A stretch of 47,099 bases of DNA from Dehalococcoidia bacterium. Its GTDB lineage: Bacteria > Chloroflexota > Dehalococcoidia > Lucifugimonadales > UBA3495. The notes under the pieces are model-generated. The model was given only the letters and a program-made list of their open reading frames with translations, was not told the origin of the DNA and did not search any database. The position numbers and the translations under genes are program-made. Positions 8,510-16,852 of the stretch are shown piece after piece. The number at the start of each line of letters is the position of its first letter. Positions within the stretch are counted from its first letter, which is position 1. The stretch covers positions 1 through 47,099 of the forward strand of contig JAGWBI010000018.1 in assembly GCA_021295965.1 (NCBI GenBank), read 5' to 3'.

Positions 8510-9889
8510 ATGCTTACCGATGCCATCACCATCAGGCACTTCCTGAACGAATGCCTGGACCCTGACGGCTCGCCCACACCCGTCTATCAGAGCCTGGTCG
8601 AAAACCTGGATAGGTTGGGCGTGACCGCGTTGCCGGGCCGCTGGCGCGAGGCCAAGCATCGCGCCGACCTGGATGCTTTCACCTTCATGCTGGACCCCCG
8701 GGAGTTCCGCACCGTTCCCACCGACTGGGTGCCACGCATCATCCCCGCCGACGAGTGGGACACCATCGCTCGCGGCGTGGCCCAACGGCTCAAGGTCATC
8801 AACCGCTTCCTGCTGGACCTCTACTGCGGCGAGCAGCAGGTGGTTCCTCCCGACGTGATGTATTCCTGCCAGTACTACAACCCAGAGTTGCAGGACTACC
8901 GCCCCGCGCAGGACGTGTTCGTCCACATCTACGGCATCGACCTGGTCCACATGGGCGACGGGCGATACGTCATTCTGGAAGATAACCTCCGCATACCCTC
9001 CGGCATCAGCTACCAGTTGAAAACCACCGAGCTCGGGCTGAACGTGATGCCGGAATTGGCCCAGGGCTACGACATCGTCCCCTACGACATTCGCGCGGGC
9101 TACCACGATATGTTCGCGTCGCTCTGCGATACTGATGATCCCGTATGCGTGATCCTCACCGACAGCAAGCTTGGCTCCGCATTTTTCGAGCACCGTTACC
9201 TGTCGGAACTACTGGGCATCCCGCTAGTCGAAGGCTCCGACCTCTACATCGGCGCCAACGGGCGGGTGTGGGGCCATGCCATCGACGGCGACTTCGAGGT
9301 TGACCTCATTTACCGCCGGGTGGAAGACCTGGAGCTTTTCGTCCCCGGCCTGACCGAAGCGTACCTCAACCACAAGGTAGTTCTGGTCAACGCCATAGGC
9401 ACCGGCGCCGGCGACGACAAACTGGTATTCCTCTGGGTACCCGATATGATAAAAACGTATCTGGGAGAAGAGGCCATCCTGGAACAGGCGACCAGCTACG
9501 ATCTGCGTTCGCCGGCCAACCGCCAGTACGTCTTGCAGAACCTGGACAGCCTGGTGCTGAAAACGCGGCAGGGTTACGGCGGGCTGGGCGTATTCATCAT
9601 GCCCGACCTGGACAAGGGCTATCGCAGCCGTCTGTCCCAGCAGTTGATTGAACAGCCCCAAGTGTTCATCGCCCAGGAAACCCTGGACTTCTCCCAACAT
9701 CTTGTCTTTGACGAGTTTAGTGGCAAATTTGAGGAGCGCTACGTTGACCTGCGTGTTTTCGCCGTTCAGAACGGTCGGGGAGAGGTCACTGTTTTCCCCG
9801 GCGGACTGACCCGTGTGTCGGAGGCCAACAGCCGGGTCACCAATAACTCGTCAGGAGGGTCATGCAAACCGACCTGGGTAGTCCGCTGA
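8510..9889 (+). CDS. Circularly permuted ATP-grasp protein (DUF404/DUF407 type)
   Basis: Predicted ATP-dependent carboxylate-amine ligase of the circularly permuted ATP-grasp family. Marks include the VILEDNLRIPSGISY segment, IYRRVED, the NAIGTGAGDDK loop, VLKTRQGYGG and a C-terminal VTNNSSGGSC that corresponds to the usual VNSSQGGG. The 459-aa length fits. The paralogue at 16853 shares all these blocks. I choose ATG 8510; a TTG at 8468 would add 14 residues. The 3' end overlaps the transglutaminase gene by 28 bases. Family members clustered with alpha-E and transglutaminase proteins have been predicted to make or attach small peptides; the substrate is unknown. Confidence 0.9.
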   Translation: MLTDAITIRHFLNECLDPDGSPTPVYQSLVENLDRLGVTALPGRWREAKHRADLDAFTFMLDPREFRTVPTDWVPRIIPADEWDTIARGVAQRLKVINRFLLDLYCGEQQVVPPDVMYSCQYYNPELQDYRPAQDVFVHIYGIDLVHMGDGRYVILEDNLRIPSGISYQLKTTELGLNVMPELAQGYDIVPYDIRAGYHDMFASLCDTDDPVCVILTDSKLGSAFFEHRYLSELLGIPLVEGSDLYIGANGRVWGHAIDGDFEVDLIYRRVEDLELFVPGLTEAYLNHKVVLVNAIGTGAGDDKLVFLWVPDMIKTYLGEEAILEQATSYDLRSPANRQYVLQNLDSLVLKTRQGYGGLGVFIMPDLDKGYRSRLSQQLIEQPQVFIAQETLDFSQHLVFDEFSGKFEERYVDLRVFAVQNGRGEVTVFPGGLTRVSEANSRVTNNSSGGSCKPTWVVR

Positions 9890-10761
9890 TACGCGAGACG
9901 GTCCCGGTGCATTACGCCTACATTGCCAGATATACCTACTCCGATGTAGTGGTGCAAAGCGATAACTTCCTGATGCTGTCGGCATACTCCGACTCCTACC
10001 AGACACTGGTCACCTGCGATGTGGCCACAACTCCGCAGGGTCGCCAGATCGTCTTTCCCGACCGTTTGGGGAATACCGTTCACCGGGTTCGAATATCCGC
10101 GCCGCACCAGGAGCTGATCATCGCCGCCACCGGGCGGGTCTGCCTGAACGACGTGTCGCCAGACGTTGACGACGTGATGCTGACCGGCGCCGAGTACGGG
10201 CTGGATGCACAGGAATTCCTTACCGCTTCCCGCCTGGCCGACCCATCCACTGTGGTGGCGGGAGCATGGGTTGCCGCCGGCGGAGCCTCCACTCTGCTGG
10301 AAACCGTGGGCAACGTGGTCCGCTGGATCTACAACAACGTGCGGTACGAACGCGGATACACGTCGGTGAATACCACGGCTGGGGACGTGTTGGTGTCGAT
10401 GAGCGGCGTTTGCCAGGACATGACCCACCTGGGCCTGGCCATGCTGCGCTCCCTGGGCATACCGGCCCGCTACGTCAGCGGCCTGCTCACCCGGCAGCCG
10501 GGAGAGACCCACGCCTGGCTGGAGTTCCTGCATCCCCAGCAGGGCTGGCTGCCCGCCGATCCCACTCGTGGCCTCATCATCAACACCGGAACCGATTACC
10601 TGAAGTTCGGCGTGGGCCGCGACTATTCCGAAGTGCCGCCGGTGTCGGGATCCTTTGTTTCAAAAGGCTCGGGCCAACTGGATATCGCCACCGCTAAAGT
10701 CTTCTTCGACCGGGAGACGGTTTCCATTGAAGACGCTTTGAGCCTGTTGGAACACTGGTAG
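9862..10761 (+). CDS. Transglutaminase-like cysteine protease/amidase
   Basis: Papain-like fold with an N-terminal beta-sandwich (about 10-115, transglutaminase N-terminal type) and a core whose triad is visible: Cys184 in SGVCQDMTH, His217 in GETHAWLEF and Asp233 in PADPTRG. Family members cleave or transfer amide bonds. No signal peptide is seen, so it should act in the cytoplasm. An AGGAGGG site ends only 2 bases before the ATG. The gene overlaps the ATP-grasp gene, and its TAG stop lies inside a 28-bp palindrome (10758-10785). In ATP-grasp/alpha-E clusters this component is thought to process the peptide product. Confidence 0.92.
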   Translation: MQTDLGSPLIRETVPVHYAYIARYTYSDVVVQSDNFLMLSAYSDSYQTLVTCDVATTPQGRQIVFPDRLGNTVHRVRISAPHQELIIAATGRVCLNDVSPDVDDVMLTGAEYGLDAQEFLTASRLADPSTVVAGAWVAAGGASTLLETVGNVVRWIYNNVRYERGYTSVNTTAGDVLVSMSGVCQDMTHLGLAMLRSLGIPARYVSGLLTRQPGETHAWLEFLHPQQGWLPADPTRGLIINTGTDYLKFGVGRDYSEVPPVSGSFVSKGSGQLDIATAKVFFDRETVSIEDALSLLEHW

Positions 10762-10785
10762 GGGCGAATAATTATTCGCCCCTAC
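10758..10785. repeat. 28-bp perfect palindrome, GGGGCGA-arm family
   Basis: The arm GTAGGGGCGAATAA is followed by its exact reverse complement. The TAG at 10759-10761 within the left arm is the stop codon of the transglutaminase gene. Copies with the same core occur at 18392, 22746 and, diverged, 35735. Confidence 0.92.
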
Positions 10786-10830
10786 GCTCACACGCTTGAA
10801 ACCCGCTCATGCAGAGGAGCACAGTCAGAA

Positions 10831-11361
10831 ATGGTAGAACCCAGGTCAATCACTTACCGCAGCGACCGTTGGCTTACCGATTCCCGGGTGTACAACCTGA
10901 TCTGGATGGGGCGATGGCTGGAACGGGCGGACAACATCGCCCGGGTGGTTAATACCTTCGCTCGCATGGCGGTGGAAAACGGCAGCGATATGCTCACCTT
11001 GCAGGAGTCCCTGGGTAACGCCGCCGCCATTCGCGGCATCGGCATCGACGATCCCAGCCAGTCCCTCGTCATGCTCCTCAAGCAGCATGAAGCCTCGTCC
11101 ATCTACCACAGCCTCGCCACCGCTCGCAGCAACGCGACCCACGTCGGCACGGTGGAACTCATCCGCGCCATGTCCGAAGCCGTGCTGACGCTGGAGGACG
11201 ACGCAGCGATGCCGGACACGCCGCTGAACGCCCTGCTGCTGACCAACGAGGTGCTGGAGCGCCTCAACGCCGTGTACAAGATCATCGACGACAACTGGTT
11301 CCACCAGGAGGCGCTGTCGGAGGAAGAGATGTACCGCCGTTTCGTGCAACAGCAGCAATAA
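10831..11361 (+). CDS. Half-length alpha-E domain protein (DUF403)
   Basis: All-helical alpha-E family protein, partner of circularly permuted ATP-grasp proteins. VYNLIWMGRWLERADNIARV at the start matches GLYWMGRYLERADHLCRL of the paralogue at 15861, and SSIYHSLATARSNA matches the next conserved helices. At 176 aa it is about half the usual 310-330 residues and stops before the second half of the domain; the next 30 bases lead into a convergent gene, so there is no room for the missing part. It may be a natural short form or a truncated one. Role in the complex is unknown. Confidence 0.82.
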   Translation: MVEPRSITYRSDRWLTDSRVYNLIWMGRWLERADNIARVVNTFARMAVENGSDMLTLQESLGNAAAIRGIGIDDPSQSLVMLLKQHEASSIYHSLATARSNATHVGTVELIRAMSEAVLTLEDDAAMPDTPLNALLLTNEVLERLNAVYKIIDDNWFHQEALSEEEMYRRFVQQQQ

Positions 11362-11391
11362 CTGCGGGCACGCCTACCGTGGTCTGCTGTG

Positions 11392-11751
11392 TCAGAGGCG
11401 TATCCGTGTGGTCGGTTCCAATACTTCGCGAACCGGGTCCACCTTGAACATCAGCATTTGCAACGTTGTCGAGCCGACCACGCTGCTGTCGTCGCCCTCT
11501 GGTCCGAAGATAACCCGGCAAGTTGCCTCTTCTCCATCAATACCGATCAACGCCCACCCACTCCAGTAGGATACCTCGCTGCCGTCGGCGAGAGTACCGT
11601 CAAATTGCGAACGCCTAGCGATGTGCAGAGCATCCAGCAACGACGTCGGAAACATCGAGTGAGAAGCGCCGGTGTCCACCAACGCCTCAACCTCAAATGT
11701 GTCGCCGCCAGCCGGATTGCCGACGCGCACCGTTGTTGAAAACGAGCCCAT
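11392..11751 (-). CDS. Retropepsin-like aspartic protease
   Basis: A single-domain clan AA aspartic protease of 119 aa, expected to work as a dimer. The active-site motif D26-T-G-A-S is in VEALVDTGASHSMFP; later blocks ADGSEV, IDGEEA, FGPEGDD and VVGSTTLQ match the flap and the second psi-loop region. It shares the Asp at position 26 with the proteins at 14274 and 7435. AAAGGG lies 6 bases before the ATG. No signal peptide or membrane anchor, so it is probably cytoplasmic. Substrate unknown. It ends 30 bases from the convergent alpha-E gene. Confidence 0.85.
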   Translation of the reverse strand: MGSFSTTVRVGNPAGGDTFEVEALVDTGASHSMFPTSLLDALHIARRSQFDGTLADGSEVSYWSGWALIGIDGEEATCRVIFGPEGDDSSVVGSTTLQMLMFKVDPVREVLEPTTRIRL

Positions 11752-11836
11752 TTGAGACCCTTTCCTAAATGCGATGGCAACACCCGCCCACGAGCCAAAA
11801 GTTCGGGGCGGGTGCGAAAAATCTACCTTCGGCCGC

Positions 11837-12952
11837 TTACTTGAAGTGCGGTATCACATCCTCGGAGATGCACTTCAGGGTGTCCATGACCACCTCGCGG
11901 GGGACGGAGGAGGTCCAGTTGCACTCGAACATGATCTCGTCGGTGGTGAAGGCTTCCCGGAACATATGGATCTTGTCCACCACTTCTTCCGGAGTGCCGA
12001 AGAGGTTGACTTCCTGGGTGGCCTCGGGCCCGGCGCTGCCCGCGTCGGTGCTCCCAATGGCGAGACGGCCGGCGTAGTAAATGCGGGCGAGGTTCATGAG
12101 GTCTTCGACCCGTCGGTCGGCCTTCTCCTGGGTTGGTGCGACCAGGGTGGGGACGCGGACCACGGTGGAAGGATCACCCTCGTGCCCGGCGTCGAACCAG
12201 GCTTTGCGGTAAGCCTGCACGTCTTGCCTCAAGATGGCGGAGCCGCGCAGGTTGTGGGGCGAGCTGCCGGCGCCGATGGCGATGCGATAGCCATGTTCGC
12301 CCATGGGAACGAAGCTCTCCTGGCTGTCCACGGGGAGCAGCATGGGCAGCGGCTTCTGCACCGGCTTGGGAATGCTCATGTAGTCTTCGTAGAAGGCGGG
12401 ATAGTTGAAGTACTTGCCCTCAAACCCGGAGAATCTGTCCTCTTCCCAGAGCTGCTTGAGGAGTTCCAGGTACTCGTAGAAGTACTCCCGTCGTTGGTCG
12501 GATCCCCGGGTGCGGGCGCCCGGGCCGTAGATGAACCGGCCCTCGCTGACCTGGTCCACTATGGCGACCTGTTCCGCGACCTGGAAGGGATCCTCCAGCT
12601 GGAGGTTGTCAAAGGCGTAGCGCTCGTGGGGCAGCGCCCTCTCCGATACCGTCTCACCGGGCAGTCTCAGGGTCGGGCGGTGGATGGAGGTGCCGATCCT
12701 GATGTTCTCGGTGTGGTTGGCCAGGACGGCAGACAACATGAGCGACTGGGGATCCATGCTGCCCTGGGTGGAAAAGTGGCCGCCACCCAGCCAGACGTAA
12801 TCCCATCCCGCGTCTTCGACGTGTTCGATTTCCTGGAAGTTCATCTTGTAGGCCGCGGCCTCGAGGAGCTTTCCACCCTGGTATTCGGGGTCCCAGGGAA
12901 CCTTGCCGCCTTCGTAAACGGCGTTCCAGGTGGTGAATAGTCCAAAGTCCAT
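11837..12952 (-). CDS. Luciferase-like flavin-dependent monooxygenase
   Basis: TIM-barrel flavoprotein of the bacterial luciferase-like superfamily (371 aa). Typical blocks: MDFGLFTTWN, a DYVWLGGGHF strand in place of the usual WxxEHH, IRIGTSIHRPTLRLP, DQVSEGRFIYGPGAR, and a C-terminal FGTPEEVVDKI. Members use reduced FMN or F420 for oxidation of organic substrates; which cofactor applies here cannot be told. Start chosen at the ATG giving MDFGLFTTWN because GGAGGG lies 6 bases upstream; the longer frame adds nine poor residues. Such enzymes are greatly expanded in some Chloroflexota. Confidence 0.9.
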   Translation of the reverse strand: MDFGLFTTWNAVYEGGKVPWDPEYQGGKLLEAAAYKMNFQEIEHVEDAGWDYVWLGGGHFSTQGSMDPQSLMLSAVLANHTENIRIGTSIHRPTLRLPGETVSERALPHERYAFDNLQLEDPFQVAEQVAIVDQVSEGRFIYGPGARTRGSDQRREYFYEYLELLKQLWEEDRFSGFEGKYFNYPAFYEDYMSIPKPVQKPLPMLLPVDSQESFVPMGEHGYRIAIGAGSSPHNLRGSAILRQDVQAYRKAWFDAGHEGDPSTVVRVPTLVAPTQEKADRRVEDLMNLARIYYAGRLAIGSTDAGSAGPEATQEVNLFGTPEEVVDKIHMFREAFTTDEIMFECNWTSSVPREVVMDTLKCISEDVIPHFK

Positions 12953-13066
12953 GTTTGACCCTCCATTCCGTGCGGGCAATACATTCCATCATTGCCGCCG
13001 ATGCTAACACCGGCGGCAGAGAGCGTCAACGCTGGCGGTGTTCTCGTCGGTGCGAACGAAGTGTCG

Positions 13067-13561
13067 TCACTCCACCAACTCTTGCGGATGCGGGCTGAAT
13101 ACTCGCTTGAACGCCAGCAAGCGTTCCACCATCCAGGTTTGCATCTCCGGCCAAGTTTCCCGAGGGTCGGCTATGCTGCCGTCGCGAACGACTGAAACGA
13201 TGCACCTCCGCCGACCCTCAACGTAATCCCACACCAACGGGTCCGGGATTTCGGCTTGAATGGCTTCCCGAAACTCGAACAGCCTATCGAACAACCACCT
13301 GTTCCATTCGTGGTCACTGCGATCAATAACAATCCTCACTGCCGGTTGCTCACCAAGCAAAAAAGCTATCCTATATGAGACGCCGGGAATGTCCGTGGCG
13401 AACCCATGCCAGCGTCCTCCGTCACCCGTTGCATTGCTGAACAGATCATGTTCCGCCTGTAAAGTCCCGATGGGAGTCTCGAAATATTCCTGATAGCGTT
13501 GCTCTCTCTGCGAAATCGTCATCGTTGCTCCCAGATATTCAAATGGTCTGCCGGCCATCAT
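13067..13561 (-). CDS. DUF4268-family protein
   Basis: Small protein (164 aa) matching DUF4268: RYQEYFETPIGTL at the front, then RWHGFATDIPGVSYRIAF, VRIVIDRSDHEWNRWLFD and a helical end with ERLLAFKRVFSP. In other proteins this domain follows a restriction-like nuclease domain; here it stands alone. Its ATG overlaps the stop of the upstream retropepsin-like gene (ATGA), so the two are translationally coupled. A later start at MTISQREQ is possible. Function unknown. Confidence 0.8.
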   Translation of the reverse strand: MMAGRPFEYLGATMTISQREQRYQEYFETPIGTLQAEHDLFSNATGDGGRWHGFATDIPGVSYRIAFLLGEQPAVRIVIDRSDHEWNRWLFDRLFEFREAIQAEIPDPLVWDYVEGRRRCIVSVVRDGSIADPRETWPEMQTWMVERLLAFKRVFSPHPQELVE

Positions 13562-13956
13562 CTGTTGGGCGGCGTCCGTTCTTCAATGATGACGGCACCG
13601 CCGTCCCACCAATCTATCGTAAGCCTGCTGTCGGCCAGCAGGTCCGTGCCGATCAGCGTATCATTGCCTGACTCGGCATATACTCTCCGCATTCGCCCAT
13701 GCCACAATATCCACACGGCATAGACGTCGGCCTGAATCGCCGGGCCGTGAGCCTGACGCACATATCGTGTGAATGTGAAACGCAAGCCAAGTTCTCGAAC
13801 GACAGATTCCGGCAGGGTCAGCCAGTCAGTGGCTCCAGTATCTACCACTGCCGTCAGCATCCGAAATACCCGGTCTTCGCCGGCAACTGCGATGTCAACC
13901 CAAGCTTCCAGACCGGTGCCATCCTCCGCGCTTGGCCGGACGATGCCATTAATCAC
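13558..13956 (-). CDS. Retropepsin-like aspartic protease, second subfamily
   Basis: Clan AA aspartic protease (132 aa) of a different subfamily from the 11392 and 14274 proteins. D39-T-G-A-T lies in AVVDTGATDWLTLPESVV, and the second half ends with NDTLIGTDLLADSRLTIDW, the standard hydrophobic-Gly psi-loop. It begins with MINGIV at a GTG whose AGAAGG site lies 6 bases upstream, and this start overlaps the end of the small gene at 13949 by 8 bases. The DUF4268 gene overlaps its stop. The three genes therefore form one overlapping unit. Confidence 0.85.
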   Translation of the reverse strand: MINGIVRPSAEDGTGLEAWVDIAVAGEDRVFRMLTAVVDTGATDWLTLPESVVRELGLRFTFTRYVRQAHGPAIQADVYAVWILWHGRMRRVYAESGNDTLIGTDLLADSRLTIDWWDGGAVIIEERTPPNR

Positions 13957-14257
13957 AGTCAGCCTTCTGCTCCGGTCTTACCGGATATAGCCCACGCCTT
14001 CCTGGTTTCATGTAGTACGGTGCTGGATAGCCTACCAACTTGACCCACATCTGGGCGTCGGGGCACCGCATGAGCAAGCGCTCGGTGATCGCCACCTCGC
14101 TGTGGCGGCTCAAGAATTCGCCGACCTCGTAGTCGCCGCTGTGAACGTCGATGACCACCAGTTTGCCCCAATGCTTGGCTTCCATTTCCTCACGGATGCC
14201 CGCGTAGATTTTCTGGCCGATGGCGGCCGCTTCATCCGGCGTGAGTTCCATGTCCAT
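13949..14257 (-). CDS. Small unknown protein paired with a retropepsin-like protease
   Basis: A 102-aa cytoplasmic protein with an AGGAGGAG ribosome site. The N-terminal helix (TPDEAAAIGQKIYAGIREEM) is followed by a beta-strand, KLVVIDVHSGDYEVG, then a helix with AITERLLMRCPDA and a strand MWVKLVGYP. I recall similar small proteins directly upstream of retropepsin-like genes in cyanobacteria, which makes an antitoxin, inhibitor or substrate role worth considering, but this is inference. It overlaps the downstream protease gene by 8 bases. Confidence 0.75.
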   Translation of the reverse strand: MDMELTPDEAAAIGQKIYAGIREEMEAKHWGKLVVIDVHSGDYEVGEFLSRHSEVAITERLLMRCPDAQMWVKLVGYPAPYYMKPGRRGLYPVRPEQKADCD

Positions 14258-14273
14258 TGCTCTCCTCCTGGCA

Positions 14274-14627
14274 TCACATCAGCAGGGCTTCTCGCTCAAC
14301 CAGACGCCGGTCCACTGGGTCAACGGCCAGCCTCATATCTTCCAGCGTCGTTGCGCCCATCAGGTACACCCCTTCCGGCCCGAAAGAAACGCGGGCCACT
14401 GCATTGCGCCCTTCGGCTGTGAACCTAGCCCAGGCGGTTTCCAGCTCCATGCGGCTGCCGTCGGCAATTACCGATACTATTGTTTCGACAGGCTCGATGC
14501 CCAGGTCGCGCAGCAAGTTCCCCGGGATCATCGAATACGTGGCCCCGGTATCCACCAGCGCTTCAACGCTAGCACCGTCGTCGGTAAAGATGTTGCCCAC
14601 CCAGAGACTGACGGTGAAAGCGCCCAT
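14274..14627 (-). CDS. Retropepsin-like aspartic protease
   Basis: Single-domain clan AA aspartic protease, 117 aa. D26-T-G-A-T sits in VEALVDTGATYSMIP; ADGSRMELE, FGPEGVYLMGATTLE and VDPVDRRLV follow. It is the closest relative in the window of the 11392 protein. I start at the ATG at 14627, which has AGGAGG 7 bases upstream; the longer open frame (to 15128) is a shadow of the enolase-family gene. It is followed 16 bases on by the small gene at 13949, so it may belong to the same transcript. Confidence 0.85.
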   Translation of the reverse strand: MGAFTVSLWVGNIFTDDGASVEALVDTGATYSMIPGNLLRDLGIEPVETIVSVIADGSRMELETAWARFTAEGRNAVARVSFGPEGVYLMGATTLEDMRLAVDPVDRRLVEREALLM

Positions 14628-14680
14628 TGACCATCCTCCTTGCGTGTTTCCAGACCGACAGCCAACCTTCATGCCGGACG

Positions 14681-15784
14681 CTAATAAACCTTGTATTCCT
14701 CCAGCACCGCCGCGTCCAGATGCAGCCCCATGCCCGGTTCGGTGGGAGCTATGATTTCGCCGTTGTCCCACTCGGGCAGCACGCTGTTGAGCAGGTAGTA
14801 CACCGGGTCCCGTTCCTCCTCGAACACCTCCACGAAGAGGCCGTGGGAATGGGCCGGGAGGAGTTGCACGGCCAGTTGCGGCTCCTCGTGGTGGGCCATC
14901 TTGATGCCGCGCATCTGCGCCGCGCCGGCGACCCGTCGCCATTCCGATATGCCGCCGCAGATGGCCGCGTCGATGTTCAGGATGTCCACTGCCTCGGTGT
15001 CCATCAGGCGCTGCCCGCCCCAGGAGCTGCTCTCGCCCTGGCCGGCGGCCACCGGGATGCCCGTGCGCAGTCGCACCTGCCGCATATCGTTGTCGGCGTC
15101 CTGCCAGCGGCAGGGTTCTTCCAGCCACGCCAGGCCCATCTCCTTCGCCGGCCCGGCGAACTCCAGCGCTTCATCCAGCGTCCACGCCTGGTTGGCGTCG
15201 CACACGATGATGAAGTCGTCGCCCAGGGTGTCGCGGATGGCCCGCACCCGCAGCAGATCGTCCGGCACTGCCACGCCGCCCACCTTCAGCTTGACGCCGC
15301 CGATGCCCCGTTCCCGCTGGTGCAGCAGGTCCTCCACCATAAAGGCCGTGTCCCGACCCTGCACGTAGTAGGCGAACCGCACCACCGGAGCGCGGTCGGC
15401 GTATCCGCCCAGCAGCGTCCGCACCGGAACTCCCAGCGCCTTGCCGGTGATGTCCCACAGCGCGATGTCGATGGCGGCGATGGCCCGCATGGCGATGGCC
15501 TTGTTGCCGATGTGCGGCGTCAGCGCAAACATCTTCTGCCAGCACCGTTCAATGGCCATGGGGTCCTCGCCCTGCACCGCCTCAGCCATGGGCCCCACCA
15601 CCAGGTCTTTCAGCAGTTCATAGCCCGTGCGCTCGTCGCCGGAGTAGATCTCGCTGACCAGACCCTCGTCGGTGTGAACCCGGACCACAACGGTGCAGCG
15701 GGATTCGATCTGATAAACGCTGCCGCTGAAACGGGTGCTGAGGGGAATGCGAACGATGTCCGCCTCCACGTTGGTAATACGCAT
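14681..15784 (-). CDS. Mandelate racemase / muconate lactonizing enzyme-like (enolase superfamily)
   Basis: Enolase-superfamily enzyme (367 aa) that abstracts a proton next to a carboxylate. The N-terminal capping domain (1-125) precedes a barrel with K165-x-K167 (VKLKV), metal ligands Asp196 (CDANQAW), Glu222 (WLEEP) and Glu251 (AGQGE), and a His pair 298-299 (MAHHEEP) on a later strand. The Lys-x-Lys plus His set points to the mandelate racemase subgroup, often sugar-acid dehydratases. The substrate cannot be read. GGAGG lies about 10 bases before the ATG. Upstream on the same strand is the alpha-E gene. Confidence 0.92.
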   Translation of the reverse strand: MRITNVEADIVRIPLSTRFSGSVYQIESRCTVVVRVHTDEGLVSEIYSGDERTGYELLKDLVVGPMAEAVQGEDPMAIERCWQKMFALTPHIGNKAIAMRAIAAIDIALWDITGKALGVPVRTLLGGYADRAPVVRFAYYVQGRDTAFMVEDLLHQRERGIGGVKLKVGGVAVPDDLLRVRAIRDTLGDDFIIVCDANQAWTLDEALEFAGPAKEMGLAWLEEPCRWQDADNDMRQVRLRTGIPVAAGQGESSSWGGQRLMDTEAVDILNIDAAICGGISEWRRVAGAAQMRGIKMAHHEEPQLAVQLLPAHSHGLFVEVFEEERDPVYYLLNSVLPEWDNGEIIAPTEPGMGLHLDAAVLEEYKVY

Positions 15785-15860
15785 AGTCGCGCCGCCTCCA
15801 ATCCATCGAAACTGCGACGATTATAACCGTCGGCAGCGGCAGCGGAGGGTGGAGGCAACG

Positions 15861-16847
15861 TTACCTGGTGGGGACGCCCATCACCGGATAGTAAAAGTAG
15901 GTAGCCGTAATCCGGTTGTGCAACTCCAGGCAAAGTTCAGACACCAGTTCGAGAACTCCCTCACGGTTGGCGCTGTCCGGCCATTCGTAATGCAGCATGG
16001 CGGTGGCGCGTCCGGCAAGGCGCCGTGTCGCGGCGGTGGCTTCCGGGTCCGGCCCGGCGCCGAGTACGGCGAGCTCTGCGGTCACCGCATCCAGGCCGTG
16101 GCACACCGAGTGCGGGAGGAGGGGGTCGGTAACCAGCAGATTCAGGACCTGCTCAGGGATTACCTCTACGCTGTACGCCCTTTGGTAAGCCTCGGAGGCG
16201 TGATACACCCGCAGCAGGGTGGCCCAGTCCGATTCAGAGTATTCAGCCTCCGGCGCGTCCATCTCCAGCTGCGTGAGCAGGAGGCCGGCCATCTGTTGCG
16301 CTCGCTCGATGTTCCGGCCCAGGCGCATGAAATGCCAGCCCTCGTTCCGGTACATGGTCGCCGCGGCCACTCCCATGAAGGTGTCTATATCTTCCGAGAC
16401 CGAGGCATAAAAACCCTCCGGCGAGTTGGTCCAGATGTCCATGATGCCGATCTGCTGGACCCGGAGGTAGGCCAGGTTCAACGCCCGCCACATTTCGCCG
16501 CTTATGCAGTGCCGCATCTGGCGGGCGTTCTCCCGACCCATGGCGAAACAGCTCCACATGGAGTCGGGGTTGGTCCGCTCAAACGTGAGGTCGTCGGCCA
16601 GCGTGAAGGAATCCGCCAGGGCGTAATCATCGGCTCCGGAGATGGCATCGCTCAGCTCGAAAACCAGGCCCGCGGCCGGTGGCTGCCGGTCCAGGCTGGC
16701 GTAGATGCGGTTCCAGCCGGCGTATATCTCCTCGACGGGGCGGTCAACCAACGCCTCGGTTTGCAGCTGCAGCAGCCGGCACAGGTGGTCGGCCCGTTCC
16801 AGGTAACGGCCCATCCAGTACAACCCCTGCGCGCTGCGCGACAGCAT
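15861..16847 (-). CDS. Alpha-E domain protein (DUF403), full length
   Basis: Helical alpha-E protein of 328 aa, the normal size. LYWMGRYLERADHLCRLLQ at the start, SMWSCFAMGRENARQMR near the middle and YMNEG-like HFMRLGRNIERAQQMAG in the second half show the internal duplication typical of the family. It begins 5 bases after the stop of the ATP-grasp gene at 16853, with a GGAGAA site, so they form a pair. No transglutaminase gene accompanies this copy, unlike the 8510-11361 cluster. Confidence 0.9.
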   Translation of the reverse strand: MLSRSAQGLYWMGRYLERADHLCRLLQLQTEALVDRPVEEIYAGWNRIYASLDRQPPAAGLVFELSDAISGADDYALADSFTLADDLTFERTNPDSMWSCFAMGRENARQMRHCISGEMWRALNLAYLRVQQIGIMDIWTNSPEGFYASVSEDIDTFMGVAAATMYRNEGWHFMRLGRNIERAQQMAGLLLTQLEMDAPEAEYSESDWATLLRVYHASEAYQRAYSVEVIPEQVLNLLVTDPLLPHSVCHGLDAVTAELAVLGAGPDPEATAATRRLAGRATAMLHYEWPDSANREGVLELVSELCLELHNRITATYFYYPVMGVPTR

Positions 16848-16852
16848 AGGCG

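Noticed and set aside
14628..15128. N-terminal extension of the retropepsin-like protein at 14274
   Set aside because: The extra frame lies opposite/within the enolase-family gene in another frame, is Arg/Gly/Pro-rich, and the ATG at 14627 has an ideal AGGAGG site.
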